From assembly GCF_003688625.1 (NCBI RefSeq), contig NZ_RCWY01000003.1, positions 248,001-312,000 on the forward strand: 64,000 nt of DNA. The letters run 5' to 3'. The position numbers and the translations under genes were made by a program. Numbering within the stretch: position 1 is the stretch's first letter; every line of letters starts with the position of its first letter. The DNA comes from Sphingomonas sp. PP-CE-3A-406. Lineage in GTDB: Bacteria; Pseudomonadota; Alphaproteobacteria; Sphingomonadales; Sphingomonadaceae. Below are positions 14,943-24,362 of this stretch, piece by piece. A model generated the notes under the pieces. That model saw only the letters and a program-made list of their open reading frames with translations. It did no database searches and had not been told where the DNA came from.

Positions 14943-16778
14943 ATGTTCGATGTAGTGGTGGTTGGCGGTGGCCATGCCGGAACCGAAGCCGCAGCTGCGG
15001 CGGCGCGGAGGGGGGCGCGTACCGCGCTCGTGTCGTTCGACGCCGCGCATATTGGAGCGATGTCGTGCAATCCGGCGATCGGTGGGCTCGGTAAGGGGCA
15101 CATGGTTCGCGAGGTTGACGCGTTCGACGGGCTGATCGGACGCGCGGCCGATGCTGCCGCGATCCACTATCGGATGCTCAATCGCAGCAAGGGTTCGGCG
15201 GTGCAGGGGCCTCGGATCCAGGCCGATCGCCGTCTTTATTCCGGTGCTATCCAGGCGATGCTTGCGGCCACGGCAGGGCTGTCGATCGTCGAGGGCGAGG
15301 CTACGGCGTTGCATTTTGACGGCGATCGCGTGGCGGGTGTCGTGCTGGCGGATGGCTCGATCGTGGCGGCACGAGCGGTCGTGCTGGCGACCGGCACGTT
15401 CCTCGGCGGACGTATCTTCCGGGGGGATGACCGCGAGGAAGGGGGCCGGATCGGCGAGCGTGCCGCCAAGCCACTCGCGGACCAGTTGCGCGCGCGGGAC
15501 CTGCCGATGGCGCGGCTGAAGACGGGGACGCCACCGCGGCTCGATGGGCGCACGATCGACTGGGGTGCACTTGCCGAGCAGCCGTCGGACCTCGATCCCT
15601 GGACGATGTCGCCGATGACCCGTGCTCGTCCGCTCCCGCAGATTGCGTGCGCCATCACCCGCACGACCGATCGGACGCATGCGATCATTCGCGAGGCATT
15701 CCATCGGTCGCCGTTGTTCACCGGTGTGATCGAGGCGGCGGGGCCGCGTTACTGTCCGTCGATCGAGGACAAGGTTCATCGATTTGGCGACCGCGACGGG
15801 CATCAGGTTTTCCTCGAACCCGAGGGGCTCGATGATGCGACGGTCTATCCAAATGGGTTGTCGACGTCGCTACCGGCCGAGGTTCAGGCGGCGATGCTGG
15901 CTAGCATTCCCGGGCTCGAGCGCGTGACGATGACGACGCCCGGCTATGCGGTCGAATATGATTATATCGATCCGCGTGCGCTCGATACGCGGTTGGCGCT
16001 GGGTGCCATCGAGGGGGTGTTCTGCGCGGGGCAGATCAATGGCACGACCGGGTATGAGGAAGCGGCGGGGCAGGGGCTCGTCGCTGGGCTCAACGCGGCG
16101 GCGTATGCGTGCGATCTGGCGCCGGTGATACTTGATCGGGCGTCGAGCTATCTCGGGGTGATGATCGACGACCTCACGCTGCAAGGAGTGACCGAGCCGT
16201 ATCGGATGCTCACGGCGCGGGCGGAGTTCCGGTTGTCGTTGCGCGCGGATAATGCCGAGACGCGGCTGGGTGGGATCGCGGCGGCTGCGGGGTGTCTTCG
16301 ACCCGAGCGGCTGGCGCATCAGCATGCTTTGGCCGAGGATCGGGCCCGCTTCCGATCAGCGCTCGACGGGGAGCGGACTGCGACCCATGTGGCCGATCAG
16401 GGTGTTGCGATCGGTCGGGATGGTGCGCGGCGGACTGCGTTCGACTGGCTCCGGTTTGAGGGGGTCAAGCTCGCGCATGTCGCGCCGGATGCGGCGGCGG
16501 GGATCCCGGCGGCTGTCGTTGACGAAGTGTTAGAGGACGCGCGCTACGCTCCATATATCGAGCGGCAGGCGCAGGAGGTCGCGCGGTTGCGGGCTGACGA
16601 GGCGATCCGTTTGCCGGAAGACCTTGCCTATGACCGCGTGCCCGGCCTTTCGAACGAGATGATCGATCGCCTGAGTGCTGCGCGGCCAACTTCGCTGGCC
16701 GCGGCCGCGCGGGTGCGGGGGATCACACCGGCGGCGTTGTCCGCGGTATTATTGCATACGAAACGAGTGCCAGCATGA
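14943..16778 (+). CDS. mnmG: tRNA U34 carboxymethylaminomethyl-modifying enzyme MnmG (GidA)
   Basis: A 611-residue FAD enzyme, partner of MnmE. The N-terminal dinucleotide fold is '[20 protein letters not shown]'. '[20 protein letters not shown]' and '[10 protein letters not shown]'-type segments are diagnostic of GidA, as is '[20 protein letters not shown]'. The C-terminal helical domain binds MnmE and tRNA. It overlaps rsmG by four bases and is part of the mnmE-mnmG-rsmG-parA-parB run. Confidence 0.96.
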   Translation: MFDVVVVGGGHAGTEAAAAAARRGARTALVSFDAAHIGAMSCNPAIGGLGKGHMVREVDAFDGLIGRAADAAAIHYRMLNRSKGSAVQGPRIQADRRLYSGAIQAMLAATAGLSIVEGEATALHFDGDRVAGVVLADGSIVAARAVVLATGTFLGGRIFRGDDREEGGRIGERAAKPLADQLRARDLPMARLKTGTPPRLDGRTIDWGALAEQPSDLDPWTMSPMTRARPLPQIACAITRTTDRTHAIIREAFHRSPLFTGVIEAAGPRYCPSIEDKVHRFGDRDGHQVFLEPEGLDDATVYPNGLSTSLPAEVQAAMLASIPGLERVTMTTPGYAVEYDYIDPRALDTRLALGAIEGVFCAGQINGTTGYEEAAGQGLVAGLNAAAYACDLAPVILDRASSYLGVMIDDLTLQGVTEPYRMLTARAEFRLSLRADNAETRLGGIAAAAGCLRPERLAHQHALAEDRARFRSALDGERTATHVADQGVAIGRDGARRTAFDWLRFEGVKLAHVAPDAAAGIPAAVVDEVLEDARYAPYIERQAQEVARLRADEAIRLPEDLAYDRVPGLSNEMIDRLSAARPTSLAAAARVRGITPAALSAVLLHTKRVPA

Positions 16779-17395
16779 CCGAAGACAACGCACAGAGCTG
16801 GACGACCGAGCGGTTCGGGGCAGAGGCGACCGAGCGCTTGAACGCGTTCGTGGCGATGGTCGTCGAGGAAGCGCCGCACCAGAACCTGATCGCACCGTCG
16901 ACGATCCCGACGATCTGGGATCGGCATGTGGTGGATTCGCTTCAGTTGGTTGCGCTTGCGGGGGCGGATACGTCGGCGAAGCGATGGCTCGATATCGGCA
17001 CCGGCGGGGGGTTTCCCGGTATGGTCGTCGCGCTGGTTCGCGAGGGGCCGGTCGATCTGGTCGAGCCGCGTCGTCGACGTGCGGACTTCCTCCAGCTGTG
17101 TGTCGCTCGGCTTGGGCTTGGCGAGCAGGTCCGGGTTCACGCATCGAAAGTCGAGAATGCGACCGCGGATGCGTCGATCATTTCCGCTCGCGCGGTGGCA
17201 TCATTGCAAAACCTTTTGCGTGGCGCGGCGCACTGCGCCACAACGGAGACGCGGTGGTTGCTTCCTCGGGGGCGTTTCGACGAGGAGGAGCTGGCCGCGC
17301 TCAAGCAGCATTGGCGGTTTATGTTCCACGTGGAACAAAGCGTCACGAACCCGGAGTCGTCGATCGTGGTTCTGGATCGGGTAAGCGCGCGATGA
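16775..17395 (+). CDS. rsmG: 16S rRNA (guanine527-N7)-methyltransferase
   Basis: A 206-residue Rossmann-fold methyltransferase (GidB) acting on G527 of 16S rRNA. The SAM-binding motif is '[19 protein letters not shown]', and '[20 protein letters not shown]' is the conserved N-terminal block. The C-terminal codons 'MFHVEQ' contain the third parS-like site. It overlaps both mnmG and parA by four bases. Confidence 0.94.
   Translation: MTEDNAQSWTTERFGAEATERLNAFVAMVVEEAPHQNLIAPSTIPTIWDRHVVDSLQLVALAGADTSAKRWLDIGTGGGFPGMVVALVREGPVDLVEPRRRRADFLQLCVARLGLGEQVRVHASKVENATADASIISARAVASLQNLLRGAAHCATTETRWLLPRGRFDEEELAALKQHWRFMFHVEQSVTNPESSIVVLDRVSAR
17322..17337. promoter_or_regulatory. parS-like site 3 (inside rsmG)
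   Basis: TGTTCCACGTGGAACA, identical to the site at 14889, is embedded in the rsmG coding sequence and lies 55 bp upstream of the parA start. Its reading as Phe-His-Val-Glu matches that of the aroE site. Confidence 0.85.
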
Positions 17396-18174
17396 TCACC
17401 ATCGCGGTCGCCAATCAAAAGGGCGGAGTGGGCAAGACCACCAGCGCTATCAACCTCGCGACCGCGCTCGCCGCGACGGGGATGCGTGTGTTGCTGGTCG
17501 ACCTCGATCCGCAGGGCAACGCGTCGACCGGGCTCGGCATCGGCCATTCGCAGCGCGAGCGATCGAGCTACGACGTGCTGGTCGGCGAGACGTCGATCGA
17601 GGAAGCGGTAGTGCACACGCGCGTGCCGCGCCTCGATATCGTCCCGGCGACGGTCGACCTGTCGGGCGCGGAGATCGAGCTGGTCGATTTCGACGCGCGC
17701 ACGCACCGGCTCGATCGCGCGGTGAAGGCGGCACAGGGTCCTTGGGATATCGCGCTGATCGATTGCCCGCCATCGCTCGGGCTGCTGACGATCAACGCGA
17801 TGGTCGCGGCGGACTCGCTGCTGGTGCCGCTGCAATGCGAGTTTTTCGCGCTTGAAGGGTTGTCGCAGTTGTTGAGTACGGTTGAGCGCATCCGGCAGCG
17901 GTTCAATCCCGGGCTGTCGATCTTGGGGGTGGCGCTGACGATGTTCGATCGGCGGAACCGGTTGACCGACCAGGTCTCGGCGGACGTTCGCGCCGTGTTG
18001 GGCAAGGTCGTGTTCGAGACGGTGATCCCGCGCAACGTGCGGCTGTCAGAGGCGCCGAGCCACGGGTTGCCCGCGCTGATCTACGATCATCGGTGTTCGG
18101 GGTCGCAGGCGTATATCGCGCTCGCGCGTGAGTTGATCGGCCGGCTTCCCGCTACCGCGCAGGCCGCGGCATGA
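17392..18174 (+). CDS. parA: Chromosome partitioning ATPase ParA
   Basis: A 260-residue deviant-Walker ATPase (Soj/ParA). The P-loop 'IAVANQKGGVGKTTSAINLA' lies at the N-terminus, 'VLLVDLDPQGNASTGLG' follows, and 'DIALIDCPPSLGLLTINAM' is Walker B. It moves ParB-parS complexes during segregation. ATG 17392 overlaps the rsmG stop (ATGA) and the gene overlaps parB by four bases. Confidence 0.95.
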   Translation: MITIAVANQKGGVGKTTSAINLATALAATGMRVLLVDLDPQGNASTGLGIGHSQRERSSYDVLVGETSIEEAVVHTRVPRLDIVPATVDLSGAEIELVDFDARTHRLDRAVKAAQGPWDIALIDCPPSLGLLTINAMVAADSLLVPLQCEFFALEGLSQLLSTVERIRQRFNPGLSILGVALTMFDRRNRLTDQVSADVRAVLGKVVFETVIPRNVRLSEAPSHGLPALIYDHRCSGSQAYIALARELIGRLPATAQAAA

Positions 18175-19070
18175 GCGAGAACAAGCGCGGCCGGCCGGGG
18201 TTAGGCAGGGGCCTCAACGCGCTGCTTGGCGAGATGGCGCGCGAGACGCCGGTGTCCGCCGATGGCGCGTCGGCCCCGCAATCATCGGGCGTGCGGATGC
18301 TGCCGGTCAGTTCGCTGTCGCCGCATCCCGATCAGCCGCGGCGGCATTTCGACGAGGCGATGCTCGACGAGCTGGCCGCGTCGATCGCGTCGCGCGGGCT
18401 GATCCAGCCGATCGTCGTGCGGCCGCATGGGCATGATTTCCAGATCGTCGCGGGTGAGCGGCGCTGGCGGGCGGCGCAGCGTGCGCGTCTGCACGAGGTG
18501 CCGGTCGTCGTCCGCGACTTCGACGATGCCGAGACGCTCGAGATCGCGCTGATCGAGAACATCCAGCGCGAGGATCTCAACGCGATCGAAGAGGCGCAGG
18601 CCTATCAGCGGCTGGCGGGCGAGTATGGCCACACGCAGGAGGTGCTCGCCAAGATCGTCCACAAGTCGCGCAGTCATGTGGCTAATCTGCTGCGGCTGCT
18701 CGAATTGCCGGCGCAGGTTCAGTCGCAGGTGGTCGATGGCTCGCTGTCGATGGGGCATGCGCGGGCTTTGCTCGGGTCGCCCGACGTGGAGTCGCTGGCG
18801 GATCAGGTCGTGTCGCGTGGGCTGTCGGTGCGCGAGACCGAGAAGCTGGCGCGCGATGCGAAGCCTGGGCGGAGCCGGAGTGGCGGTGGGGCGTCCGAGC
18901 CTCGGGTGCCGGATGCGGATATTGCGGCGTTGGAGCGACAGTTGGCGGATCTGCTCGGGTTGCAGGTCCGAGTGGCGCATACCGAGACTGGGGGGACGTT
19001 GACGTTGAATTACTCGACGCTCGACCAGCTTGATATGGTTTGTCAGCGGCTTACGGGTGGAGCGATCTAG
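18171..19070 (+). CDS. parB: Chromosome partitioning protein ParB
   Basis: A 299-residue centromere-binding CTPase. The N-terminal ParA-interacting stretch is 'RGLNALLGEM'. 'SPHPDQPRRHFDEAMLDELA' and 'ERRWRAAQRARLHEVPVVVR' form the ParB/sulfiredoxin-like CTP domain with its arginine patch. The HTH 'TQEVLAKIVHKSRSHVANLL' reads parS. The C-terminal dimerisation domain follows a basic, Gly/Ser-rich linker near residues 230-245. Confidence 0.95.
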   Translation: MSENKRGRPGLGRGLNALLGEMARETPVSADGASAPQSSGVRMLPVSSLSPHPDQPRRHFDEAMLDELAASIASRGLIQPIVVRPHGHDFQIVAGERRWRAAQRARLHEVPVVVRDFDDAETLEIALIENIQREDLNAIEEAQAYQRLAGEYGHTQEVLAKIVHKSRSHVANLLRLLELPAQVQSQVVDGSLSMGHARALLGSPDVESLADQVVSRGLSVRETEKLARDAKPGRSRSGGGASEPRVPDADIAALERQLADLLGLQVRVAHTETGGTLTLNYSTLDQLDMVCQRLTGGAI

Positions 19071-19104
19071 GACGCGGGCCAACCTGAGCCAATTACCCCC
19101 GGCC

Positions 19105-19173
19105 CGTTCGTGCTGAGCGAAGTCGAGGCACCTGCGTACCGGACCATCCTTCGACTTCGCTCAGGACGAACGG
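19105..19173. repeat. Class J palindromic repeat, intact copy
   Basis: The left arm is CGTTCGTGCTGAGCGAAGTC and the right arm GACTTCGCTCAGGACGAACG, around a 28-bp centre. It is a 69-bp inverted repeat after parB. A diverged copy is at 786-854. Confidence 0.85.
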
Positions 19174-19203
19174 GGGAAGGGGGAGGTAGGACCACTAATC
19201 TCC

Positions 19204-19294
19204 GTCATCCCGGCGGAAGCCGGGACCCACGGTTGCGGTCCGCTTCGTTAGTGATCGCACCCTATCCATGGGTCCCGGCGTGCGCCGGGATGAC
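19204..19294. repeat. Class C palindromic repeat
   Basis: The arms GTCATCCCGGCGGAAGCCGG and CCGGCGTGCGCCGGGATGAC enclose ACCCAC/GGGT pairs and a variable centre, 91 bp in all. It shares the GTCAT...ATGAC ends of classes A and D but not their interior. It lies in the 306-bp gap between the converging parB and holA genes, with the class J copy and the hexamer array. The gap holds nothing else I recognise. Confidence 0.85.
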
Positions 19295-19334
19295 GGAAGG
19301 GGGTGTTGGGAGGCGGGAAGCGGGCAGACGCGAA

Positions 19335-19378
19335 TGCGGTTGCGGTTGCGGTTGCAGTTGCGGTTGCGGTTGCGGGTT
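19335..19378. repeat. Hexanucleotide tandem repeat at the holA stop
   Basis: About seven copies of TGCGGT (one copy with CAGT) run directly into the holA stop codon. On the holA strand the sequence following the stop is AACCGCAACCGC... Slippage here could alter the 3' UTR but not the protein, because the stop at 19377-19379 lies at the array's inner edge. Confidence 0.8.
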
Positions 19379-20396
19379 AGTTTCGCCTGGCGATCGCTTG
19401 GGATAGCGCCACCACGGCCGCTTCCGCCACCACACCGCCAGCATTTCCCGATGCCATGATCGCCCGCTCGGCGGTCCGGACGCGCTGGATCGCGGTGGCG
19501 AGCATTGTTGGGGTCCAGCGGCGGAGCGATCGCGCGGTGCTGGCCTCTTCCTTGAAGAACACGCGGTGGCGTTTCATTACTGCGTCGACCGCTTCGCCGC
19601 GGTCGATTTCGCCGCGCATGTCGGCGAGCGCGATCAGGCGGCGGACGAGTTGGCGGAGCCAGGGGATCGGCGAGGTGCCGGCTTCTTCGAGCACGGCGAG
19701 TTCGGCGCCGAGATCGTCGACCCGGCCTTCGATAACGGCGTCGATCGCGCGGCTCATTTCCGCATCGCCGAGGTCTGCACCGACCGCATCGAGCGCGTGG
19801 TGATCGAGGTCCGCAGGCCGATCGGGTGCCGCGTCGAGGTACAGCGCGAGCTTCTCGATCTCCCGCGAAATCACGGCGCGGTCGCCGCCGGTCGTATCCA
19901 CCAGGCGGCGGGCGACGCCGGGGGCGGGGCGGAGGCCGTTCTCGCTCGCGATCGTCGTCGCGAGGCGTTCGGCGTCCTGCGTGGTTGGGGCGTAGCAGGC
20001 GAACGCCATCGCGCGCGGGGAGTCGATCGCGAGCTTGACGATCTTGGCGGTGGATTTGACCGTAGGGGCGATCGCGACTACCGGGTTGCCGACGCGTTCG
20101 GCCGCGAGGAGGTTGCTGAACGCCTCGAGGCTTTCCTCCCCTGCCGACGCGACGCGGACGAACCTTGCGCCGGCGAATAGCGACAGCGAGGCGGCTTCGT
20201 CGGTCAGCCGGCCGGGGTCGCTCTTGAGCGTGGAGCCGTCGAGATCGACGCGCTCGGCATCCGCGCCCATCGCCTTGGCAAGCACGCGGGCGAGGTCGCT
20301 GGCGCCGGCCTCGTCGGGGCCGTGGAGCAGGTACAGGCGGATGTCGCCGCCCGGTTTGGCCAGCGCACCACGGATCTGGCCGGCGCTGGCCTTCAC
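19377..20396 (-). CDS. holA: DNA polymerase III delta subunit
   Basis: A 339-residue clamp-loader subunit of the HolA family. It opens with 'GQIRGALAKPGGDIRLYLLHGPDEAGASDLARVL', of which 'LYLLHGPDEAGASDL' resembles the degenerate P-loop region. 'GDRAVISREIEKLALYLD' is the conserved sensor region, and the C-terminal helical collar has 'RRLIALADMRGEI'. Its role is to open the beta clamp. It overlaps lptE by four bases. Confidence 0.9.
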   Translation of the reverse strand: MKASAGQIRGALAKPGGDIRLYLLHGPDEAGASDLARVLAKAMGADAERVDLDGSTLKSDPGRLTDEAASLSLFAGARFVRVASAGEESLEAFSNLLAAERVGNPVVAIAPTVKSTAKIVKLAIDSPRAMAFACYAPTTQDAERLATTIASENGLRPAPGVARRLVDTTGGDRAVISREIEKLALYLDAAPDRPADLDHHALDAVGADLGDAEMSRAIDAVIEGRVDDLGAELAVLEEAGTSPIPWLRQLVRRLIALADMRGEIDRGEAVDAVMKRHRVFFKEEASTARSLRRWTPTMLATAIQRVRTAERAIMASGNAGGVVAEAAVVALSQAIARRN

Positions 20397-20923
20397 TTGG
20401 CGGGCGTAGTCGCCTGCGCTGCGGCGACCGCAGGCGTGTTGCGCGCATACAGAGCAACGCGCGCGACGATCTGGTCGGCGACGATCTGCGACAGGCGTTC
20501 GAGTGCGGTGTTCTCGGCCGCAATCGTCGCATATTCCGAGCGGACGACGTCGATGCCGGCGTCGGACCCCGCGGTCGCGTCGAGCAGCACCGAGTTGTCG
20601 CCGATCCGCACGAGCTGATAGCGCGCGCGCAGAGTCCGACGTTCGCGCGAGACGCTGTCGTCGGTGCGGACGCCGAGGCCGCTGATAGCGTCGTCGAGGC
20701 GGATGTCGATCCGGTAGAGCGCCGGTGCGCCGTTCGAGGGCAGGCGATCGCGCAGCGCGGTGGCCATCAGCCAGCCGTTCTTGCCCGCGATCGGCGCGAT
20801 CTCGACCTGGCCGAGCGCACCGGCGACCGGACCGCTGCTGCCGCCTGCATAGAGCGGGTGCAGGCCGCAGCCGGACAGCGCGGGGGCCAGCGCGAGCGCG
20901 CCGAGGATCGCTAGGCGCTTCAT
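20393..20923 (-). CDS. lptE: LPS-assembly lipoprotein LptE
   Basis: A 176-residue lipoprotein: signal peptide and lipobox '[20 protein letters not shown]' with Cys19 as the lipidation site. The 'CGLHPLYAG' start is typical of alphaproteobacterial LptE, the plug partner of LptD in LPS export. It sits between leuS and holA, the conserved leuS-lptE-holA order. Both junctions are four-base overlaps. Confidence 0.88.
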   Translation of the reverse strand: MKRLAILGALALAPALSGCGLHPLYAGGSSGPVAGALGQVEIAPIAGKNGWLMATALRDRLPSNGAPALYRIDIRLDDAISGLGVRTDDSVSRERRTLRARYQLVRIGDNSVLLDATAGSDAGIDVVRSEYATIAAENTALERLSQIVADQIVARVALYARNTPAVAAAQATTPAK

Positions 20924-23607
20924 GCGACGATGTTCACGAGACGGTCGGGCACGACGATCACTTTCCGGGGCGGCTTGCCCTCGAGCAGGCGGACGATCTT
21001 CTCGGAGGCGAGCGCGGCGGCTTCGACCTCGTCCTTGGGCGCGCCCTTGGGGAAGACGAGCGTGTCGCGCAGCTTGCCGTTGACCTGCACCGCGATCGTG
21101 ACCTCGTCGTCGACCAGCATCGCCGGATCGACGATCGGCCACGCGGCGTCGGCGATCAGGCCGTCGTTGCCCGCGATCGCCCAGGCTTCTTCGGCGACGT
21201 GCGGGACCATTGGGCTGACGAGCAGCAGCAACGTGCGGATCGCCTGTTCGCGGTCTGCGGAGGGCGCTGCCTTCTCGATCGCGCTGCACAACGAATAGAG
21301 CCGCGCGACGGCCTTGTTGAACTGCAAGGCATTGATATCGCTCTCAATACCTACCGTCGTGCGGTGGCAAAGTTTGCGCAAGGCGATGTCGTCGCCTTCC
21401 GCCTTGGCGGCGTCGTCGGACTCGATCAGGCGCCAGAGACGCTGGACGAACCGCCACGCGCCTTCGATGCCGGACTCGCTCCAGGGGAGATCGCGCTCGG
21501 GGGGCGAATCGGAGAGCACGAACCAGCGCACCGCGTCGGCGCCATACTGGTCGACGATCGGCTCGGGATCGACGGTGTTCTTCTTCGATTTCGACATCTT
21601 CGTGACGCGACCGACCGTCACGGGGCCGCCGGTCGCGATCTCGATATACCCTGCATCGGTCTTGCGGACCTCGTCGGGAGACAGCCACTTCGTCTTCACC
21701 GGCGCGTCGCTCGAATCGTCGTCGTCGGTCTCCGGCTGCGCGTCGCCGGCGTCGCCTCGGCTATACGTCTCGTGCGTGACCATGCCTTGCGTGAACAGCC
21801 CGGCGAACGGCTCGGCGATATCGAGCATGCCGATATGCTTCAGCGCGCGCGTCCAGAAGCGGGCGTAGAGCAGGTGCAGGATCGCGTGCTCGACGCCGCC
21901 GATATACTGGTTGACCGGCAGCCACTTCTCCGCGCCCGTCCGGTCGAACGGCTTGGCGTCCGGCTGGCTGGCGAAGCGGATGAAATACCACGACGAATCG
22001 ACGAACGTGTCGAGCGTATCGGTCTCGCGCCGGGCAGGGCCTGCACAGGACGGGCAGGGGACGTGCTTCCAGGTCGGGTGGCGATCGAGCGGGTTGCCGG
22101 GGATGTCGAAGCTGACGTCCTCGGGCAGCACGATCGGCAGCTGGTCCTTCGGCACCGGCACCGCGCCGCATGCGTCGCAGTGGATGATCGGGATCGGCGT
22201 GCCCCAGTAACGCTGGCGGCTGACGCCCCAGTCGCGCAGGCGGAACACGGTCGTGCCCTTGCCCCAGCCTTCGCCCTCGGCGCGCTCGATCACGACGCGC
22301 TTGGCGTCCTCGATATCCATGCCGTCGAGAAAGTGCGAGTTCACGATGGTGCCGGCGCCGGTCCAGGCGGTGTCGCCGACGAACACGGGGGCCTCGTCAT
22401 CGCCTTCGCTGACGACGCGCTTGACGGGCAGATCGTATTTGCGCGCGAAATCGAGATCGCGCTGGTCGTGTGCGGGCACGCCGAACACGGCGCCGGTACC
22501 GTATTCCATCAACACGAAGTTGGCGATGTAGACGGGGAGGTGCCACGTCTTGTCGAGCGGATGCACCGCGCGGATGCCGGTGTCGAAGCCGAGCTTCTCC
22601 TGCGTGTCGAGTTCCGCCGCGGTGGTGCCGCCGCGCTTGCAGAGTTCGATGAAGACCGCGGCGTCGGGGTTCGTTTCGGCGATGGCGCGCGCGATCGGGT
22701 GATCGGCGGCGACGGCGACGAAGCTGGAGCCGAACATCGTGTCGGGGCGGGTGGTAAAGACCTCGACGAATTCCTCCCCGGAACGGGGAGGGGGACCATC
22801 CGCAGGATGGGGGAGGGGGCTGTCAACGGGCGCTGCCGTATGTGGCGCGCCCCCTCCACCCCCGGCTTCGCCGGCGGTCCCCCTCCCCGTGCCGGGGAGG
22901 AGTGCGAACTTGAACTGCAGGCCCTGGCTGCGGCCGATCCAGTTTTCCTGCATCAGCTTGACCTTGTCGGGCCAGTGCTCGAGCGCGCCCAAGCCGTCGA
23001 CCAGTTCGTCGGCGAAGTCGGTGATCTTCAGGAACCACTGCGACAGTTTCCGCCGCTCGACCAGCGCGCCCGAGCGCCAGCCGCGACCGTCGATCACCTG
23101 CTCGTTGGCGAGCACGGTCATGTCGACCGGATCCCAGTTGACCGCCGATTCCTTGCGATACACGAGCCCCGCCGCGAACAGTTCGAGGAACAGGGCTTGT
23201 TCGTGGCCGTAATATTCAGGCTCGCACGTTGCCAGTTCGCGCGTCCAGTCGAGCGCGAAGCCCAGGCGCTTCAGCTGTGCCTTCATCGTCGCGATGTTGG
23301 CGCGCGTCCAGTTGCCCGGATGCACGCCCTTTTCCATCGCCGCGTTCTCGGCGGGCATGCCGAACGCGTCCCAGCCCATCGGATGGAGCACTTCCATGCC
23401 CTTCATCCGACGGAACCGCGCGAGCACGTCGCCCATCGTGTAGTTCCGGACATGCCCCATGTGGATGCGCCCCGACGGATAGGGGAACATCTCGAGCACG
23501 TACGAGCGCGGCTTGGTCGACAGGTCGTCCGCGGCGAACGTCTTGCGCTCGTCCCAGACCTTCTGCCACGCCGCGTCCGCCTTCAACGCATTGAAACGCG
23601 ACGCCAT
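20920..23607 (-). CDS. leuS: Leucyl-tRNA synthetase with an in-frame repeat insertion
   Basis: An 895-residue class I synthetase. The HIGH motif appears as '[14 protein letters not shown]' near residue 48 and KMSKS as '[14 protein letters not shown]'. The editing domain carries '[15 protein letters not shown]', the Thr-rich editing site. Residues about 236-279 ('[18 protein letters not shown]' through '[12 protein letters not shown]') have no counterpart in LeuRS. They are the translation of a palindromic repeat at 22772-22901 placed directly before the editing motif. The extra length over E. coli LeuRS (860) fits this insertion. First gene of leuS-lptE-holA. Confidence 0.95.
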   Translation of the reverse strand: MASRFNALKADAAWQKVWDERKTFAADDLSTKPRSYVLEMFPYPSGRIHMGHVRNYTMGDVLARFRRMKGMEVLHPMGWDAFGMPAENAAMEKGVHPGNWTRANIATMKAQLKRLGFALDWTRELATCEPEYYGHEQALFLELFAAGLVYRKESAVNWDPVDMTVLANEQVIDGRGWRSGALVERRKLSQWFLKITDFADELVDGLGALEHWPDKVKLMQENWIGRSQGLQFKFALLPGTGRGTAGEAGGGGGAPHTAAPVDSPLPHPADGPPPRSGEEFVEVFTTRPDTMFGSSFVAVAADHPIARAIAETNPDAAVFIELCKRGGTTAAELDTQEKLGFDTGIRAVHPLDKTWHLPVYIANFVLMEYGTGAVFGVPAHDQRDLDFARKYDLPVKRVVSEGDDEAPVFVGDTAWTGAGTIVNSHFLDGMDIEDAKRVVIERAEGEGWGKGTTVFRLRDWGVSRQRYWGTPIPIIHCDACGAVPVPKDQLPIVLPEDVSFDIPGNPLDRHPTWKHVPCPSCAGPARRETDTLDTFVDSSWYFIRFASQPDAKPFDRTGAEKWLPVNQYIGGVEHAILHLLYARFWTRALKHIGMLDIAEPFAGLFTQGMVTHETYSRGDAGDAQPETDDDDSSDAPVKTKWLSPDEVRKTDAGYIEIATGGPVTVGRVTKMSKSKKNTVDPEPIVDQYGADAVRWFVLSDSPPERDLPWSESGIEGAWRFVQRLWRLIESDDAAKAEGDDIALRKLCHRTTVGIESDINALQFNKAVARLYSLCSAIEKAAPSADREQAIRTLLLLVSPMVPHVAEEAWAIAGNDGLIADAAWPIVDPAMLVDDEVTIAVQVNGKLRDTLVFPKGAPKDEVEAAALASEKIVRLLEGKPPRKVIVVPDRLVNIVA
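22772..22901. repeat. Class I palindromic repeat inserted in leuS
   Basis: The ends are TCCTCCCCGGAACGGGGAGG and CCTCCCCGTGCCGGGGAGGA, with inner complementary CATCCGCAGGATG and GGCTTCGCCGGCGG segments. The 130-bp element keeps the leuS frame open and adds roughly 43 residues rich in Gly, Pro and Ala. The copy in dnaE2 (39573-39757) has nearly identical ends, the same orientation and the same reading frame. Confidence 0.88.
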
Positions 23608-23617
23608 TATTGTGTCC

Positions 23618-24049
23618 TCAGCCCGCGATCGAGGCGCGGCGCAGGTCGCGAGCCTTGGTCAGGATGATGTCCTCGAGCTTCTGCGTGGTCGCGGCCTGGA
23701 CCGGCGACGAGACCCACTGGCCGTTGCGGTTGACTTCGCGAAGGGCGGCGACGCGCAGCGCATCGGCGCGCAGATCCTGGTCGAGGATCGAGACGGTGAC
23801 CTTCATGCGCTCGGTCGGCGTCTGCGGATTGATGTACCAGTCGGTGACGATCACGCCGCCATTGGAGTCGGTCTGGAGCAGCGGCATGAAGCCGAGCGTG
23901 TCGAGGCTCGCGCGCCACAGGTAGCTGTTCACGCCGATCGTCGTGATCTTCGACGCGGCGAGATCCGCCTTGGGACGCGCCGATCCGCCGCCGCAAGCGA
24001 CGAGAGGCAGGGCAAACAGCACGACTGCGATACGCGAGCGGCGAAACAT
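23618..24049 (-). CDS. DUF3576 domain-containing lipoprotein
   Basis: A 143-residue protein with a signal peptide and lipobox '[14 protein letters not shown]'. The mature part matches DUF3576: '[20 protein letters not shown]', '[20 protein letters not shown]' and a C-terminal '[15 protein letters not shown]' helix. It is known as an alphaproteobacterial envelope protein of unknown function that usually precedes leuS, as here (10-bp gap). I choose ATG 24049 for its spacing to AGGA; ATG 24058 and 24055 are alternatives. Confidence 0.82.
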   Translation of the reverse strand: MFRRSRIAVVLFALPLVACGGGSARPKADLAASKITTIGVNSYLWRASLDTLGFMPLLQTDSNGGVIVTDWYINPQTPTERMKVTVSILDQDLRADALRVAALREVNRNGQWVSSPVQAATTQKLEDIILTKARDLRRASIAG

Positions 24050-24362
24050 GGGCATCATCCTGGCAAGAAAATCAGCCCTTGCTCTACAGGCGAGCCCGCG
24101 TGCCCGCAAGCAGACGCGGGTATCCCAGCCATAGGGCTGAGCGAGCGCTGGACGGGACGATATTCGCGCGGCAAAACGAGTCGGTTACGACCGATCCGGT
24201 AGCGCTAACGCAGCGATCTGTGTGCTGATTGCAACACTGTCCGACAAATCAGCGACGAAGAGGGCAATCCGCCGGGTCTGCGGCCTTTGCGGTGGATCAA
24301 TTCGTGATAGACGCAGTTTCACGAGGATCCGATTACGGGATTCGAAGGACAGATTCGTTGTG
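24050..24362. other. Intergenic region with divergent promoters
   Basis: This 313-bp region lies between the divergent DUF3576 and beta-rich protein genes, so it must hold both promoters. I see one modest hairpin (CCCGCGT...ACGCGGG, 24095-24120) and no repeat element, RNA gene or convincing small reading frame. Confidence 0.5.

Noticed and set aside
19335-19378. Possible CRISPR-like array
   Set aside because: It is a simple hexamer tandem repeat with no spacers and no cas genes nearby.
20725-23667. A 980-codon open frame on the plus strand opposite leuS
   Set aside because: It is the antisense shadow of a strongly conserved synthetase gene.
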